Of a stretch of 64,000 nucleotides of DNA, positions 63,101 to 64,000 are shown piece by piece. Location: NCBI GenBank assembly GCA_035610835.1, contig CM069448.1, forward strand, positions 9,301,607-9,365,606, given 5' to 3'. The notes beneath the pieces were generated by a model. It searched no databases and was not told the origin of the DNA. It saw only the letters and a list, made by a program, of their open reading frames with translations. This DNA is from Ophiura sarsii (Eukaryota; Echinodermata; Ophiuroidea; Amphilepidida; Ophiuridae). The first letter of the stretch is position 1. Every line of letters starts with the position of its first letter. A program made the position numbers and the translations under genes.

Positions 63101-63259
63101 ATTGAAGGTGTTTTTTTTTTGTCTTTACCTCTCTTCTTCATCATCCTCATCTCCCATGGCATCATCTATAGCATCACTCATCATCTCCTCTTTCATGTCC
63201 ATTATTTCAGATTGTCTCTCAAACTCCATCATGATCTTTTGGATTTGTGGAAGTTTTAA
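59978..63259 (-). CDS. CHMP2A: CHMP2A (ESCRT-III subunit), last three exons
   Basis: Three minus-strand exons (63259-63129, 61238-61177, 60105-59978) splice in frame and match the C-terminal half of Vps2/CHMP2A: LKLPQIQKIMMEFERQSEIM, the acidic D-A-I-D-D-A-M-G-D-E-D-D-E-E-E, DAVVSQVLSELGLSIGDEIS, and the final DADLQARLDNLRRE. The last segment is a type-1 MIM motif (x-L-x-x-R-L-x-x-L-R) that recruits the Vps4 MIT domain. CHMP2A caps CHMP4 filaments and acts in endosomal sorting and in membrane scission during cytokinesis and repair. The N-terminal core exons lie beyond the window end. Confidence 0.96.
60106..61176 (-). other. CHMP2A intron
   Basis: AT-rich, no element recognised. Confidence 0.6.
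61177..61238 (-). CDS. CHMP2A: CHMP2A penultimate exon (62 bp)
   Basis: Acceptor TTGTTTAAG (AAG type), donor TCAG|GTTAGT. It encodes DAVVSQVLSELGLSIGDEIS, the helix-5 region that is nearly invariant in CHMP2A. Confidence 0.95.
62174..62653 (+). mobile_element. hAT-like deletion derivative with 8-bp TSD
   Basis: Starts CAAGCGTGTGCAACC, ends GGTTGCACATGCTTG (inverted, one mismatch), flanked by perfect CTCTAAAT duplications at 62166-62173 and 62654-62661. The 8-base target with T at position 2 and A at 7 fits the hAT consensus. It carries the start of a transposase-like ORF. Confidence 0.9.
62369..62524 (+). pseudogene. hAT transposase N-terminal remnant
   Basis: 51-codon frame: alanine-rich start, then W-V-F-N-E-Q-W-T-E-D-Y-F-F-I-E, SASLCLIRMES and stop. 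F-x-x-x-W-x-x-x-Y-F-F with A-x-C-L-I resembles the N-terminus of hAT transposases related to ZBED5/GTF2IRD2-type genes. The zinc ligand cysteine after C-L-I is R, so the BED-like finger is lost. Confidence 0.6.
63129..63259 (-). CDS. CHMP2A: CHMP2A exon (helix 4 and acidic linker)
   Basis: Acceptor CTTTTTCAG, donor GAGAG|GTAAAG, 131 bases. Encodes LKLPQIQKIMMEFERQSEIM, DMKEEMMSDAIDDAMGD and the EDDEEE run. Its acceptor and first part are tandemly duplicated 88 bases upstream (63296-63365). Confidence 0.96.
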
Positions 63260-63295
63260 CTGAAAAAGAAAGACATTTAAACAGGTCAATTTTAT

Positions 63296-63365
63296 CAGAT
63301 TGTCTCTCAATCTCCATCATGATCTTTTGGATTTGTGGAAGTTTGAACTGAAAACAGAACAAAAT
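63296..63365 (-). pseudogene. Duplicated CHMP2A acceptor and exon start
   Basis: Repeats 63208-63277 at an 88-base shift: acceptor TTTTCAG, then codons for FKLPQIQKIMMEIERQS, lacking the rest of the exon and any donor. Use of this acceptor would add 88 bases and shift the frame. Confidence 0.85.
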
Positions 63366-63437
63366 TGAAACATGATTAAATAATTTCATCTTAACTCAAC
63401 ACATTATTAATGATGGTCAGTGAAACTTCATCCATGA

Positions 63438-63497
63438 TGTGAACCTGGGACTTCTGGATCGCTAGACCAGCGCTCTATCCCAACTGTACTAATGAGT
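63438..63497 (-). pseudogene. tRNA-like sequence, Ala(AGC)-like, degenerate
   Basis: On the minus strand TAGTACAGTTGGGATAGAGC resembles an A-box, CTGGTCTAGCGATCCAG an anticodon arm with loop CTAGCGA, and AGGTTCACATC a weak B-box. No acceptor stem is present. Likely a SINE head or tRNA relic, in a CHMP2A intron. Confidence 0.45.
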
Positions 63498-64000
63498 CAG
63501 AATTGGGAAGAATAGCGATAATATCATAAATAGGCCTATCCTCTAACATCTTCTAATCCAATTCAACGAGCGTAGGAAGAGGTTTTCGGAAATTAATCCT
63601 GTAAAAAATAAACTATAATCACGATGTAAACCTAAAAATCTTTGTAATCTTTGTATCTTGAAGTTGGGCAGTAGTATTTAGAATACTTGACAAGGCAAAG
63701 TTGGTGTTGTTAAATTAAAACTTCACTCTATTTTATCCCCTATCAGCATTAGCTTTGATGCTGGTAAAGAGAACCAAAAAAAATGTGATTGCCTAAATGA
63801 AACCCTACGTGTTGTCTGTTTGCATAATCTACTAGCCTTTGAGGCTCCAGCTTATTTCCTTCTATATCCAAAGTTGCTATCCATAGTCACAGATGCACGT
63901 CTACAACACTAAATATGTACGTAAATATGTACGTATTATGTATGTAATTTATTATTACGTCCGCAACGATAAACATTGGTTAATTTTAACTTAAAGATAA
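63498..64000 (-). other. CHMP2A intron, window end
   Basis: AT-rich. The next upstream CHMP2A exon was not found before the window ends. Confidence 0.5.

Larger units (their letters stand above)
61239..63128 (-). other. CHMP2A intron with hAT-like MITE
   Basis: Contains the element at 62174-62653; the rest is AT-rich with no exon seen. Confidence 0.6.

Overview
This is eukaryotic, almost certainly metazoan, genomic DNA: short coding exons with GT/AG borders sit in long AT-rich introns full of transposon debris, plus a 100-base assembly gap. The gene content (a CTLD/NIDO/Calx-beta multidomain membrane protein, an NHL propeller protein, CHMP2A) and the repeats (CR1/Jockey-like LINEs, several Penelope-like elements, tRNA-derived SINEs, Harbinger/hAT/mariner-like MITEs) suggest an invertebrate deuterostome (echinoderm, hemichordate or cephalochordate grade). 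The species cannot be fixed from the window.

Layout. 1-6104 (+): two exons of the end of a protein kinase domain, then three exons of a Ser/Pro-rich linker plus NHL-type beta-propeller. They may be one gene, but the intron phases do not join directly. A LINE lies antisense in the intron (about 1.12-3.64 kb), and a Penelope-like element landed 28 bases after the NHL stop codon. 7.1-11.8 kb is gene-poor: a palindromic reverse-transcriptase fragment and the gap. 11815-46568 (+): the main gene. I trace 27 exons whose phases all join, giving at least 1,611 residues: two C-type-lectin C-terminal halves, two NIDO domains of four exons each, eight Calx-beta domains of two exons each, one transmembrane helix and a short basic tail. 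The 5' end of this gene is not found. 46.6-59.9 kb: repeats, including a LINE placed inside a 46-bp tandem array and itself split by a Harbinger-like MITE, and two Penelope fragments. 59978 to beyond the window end (-): the last three exons of CHMP2A (ESCRT-III), with a hAT-like MITE in an intron and an 88-bp duplication of a splice acceptor plus exon start.

The genes do not form an evident pathway. The lectin/NIDO/Calx-beta protein should be a calcium-dependent cell-surface adhesion or recognition molecule, CHMP2A is housekeeping membrane scission, and the kinase/NHL locus would be signalling or scaffolding. The most notable items are the CTLD-NIDO2-Calx-beta8-TM architecture with strictly modular phase-1 exons, a furin-like site in one Calx-beta repeat, the possible kinase-NHL fusion, the CHMP2A acceptor duplication, and a dense set of nested insertions whose target-site duplications are readable.
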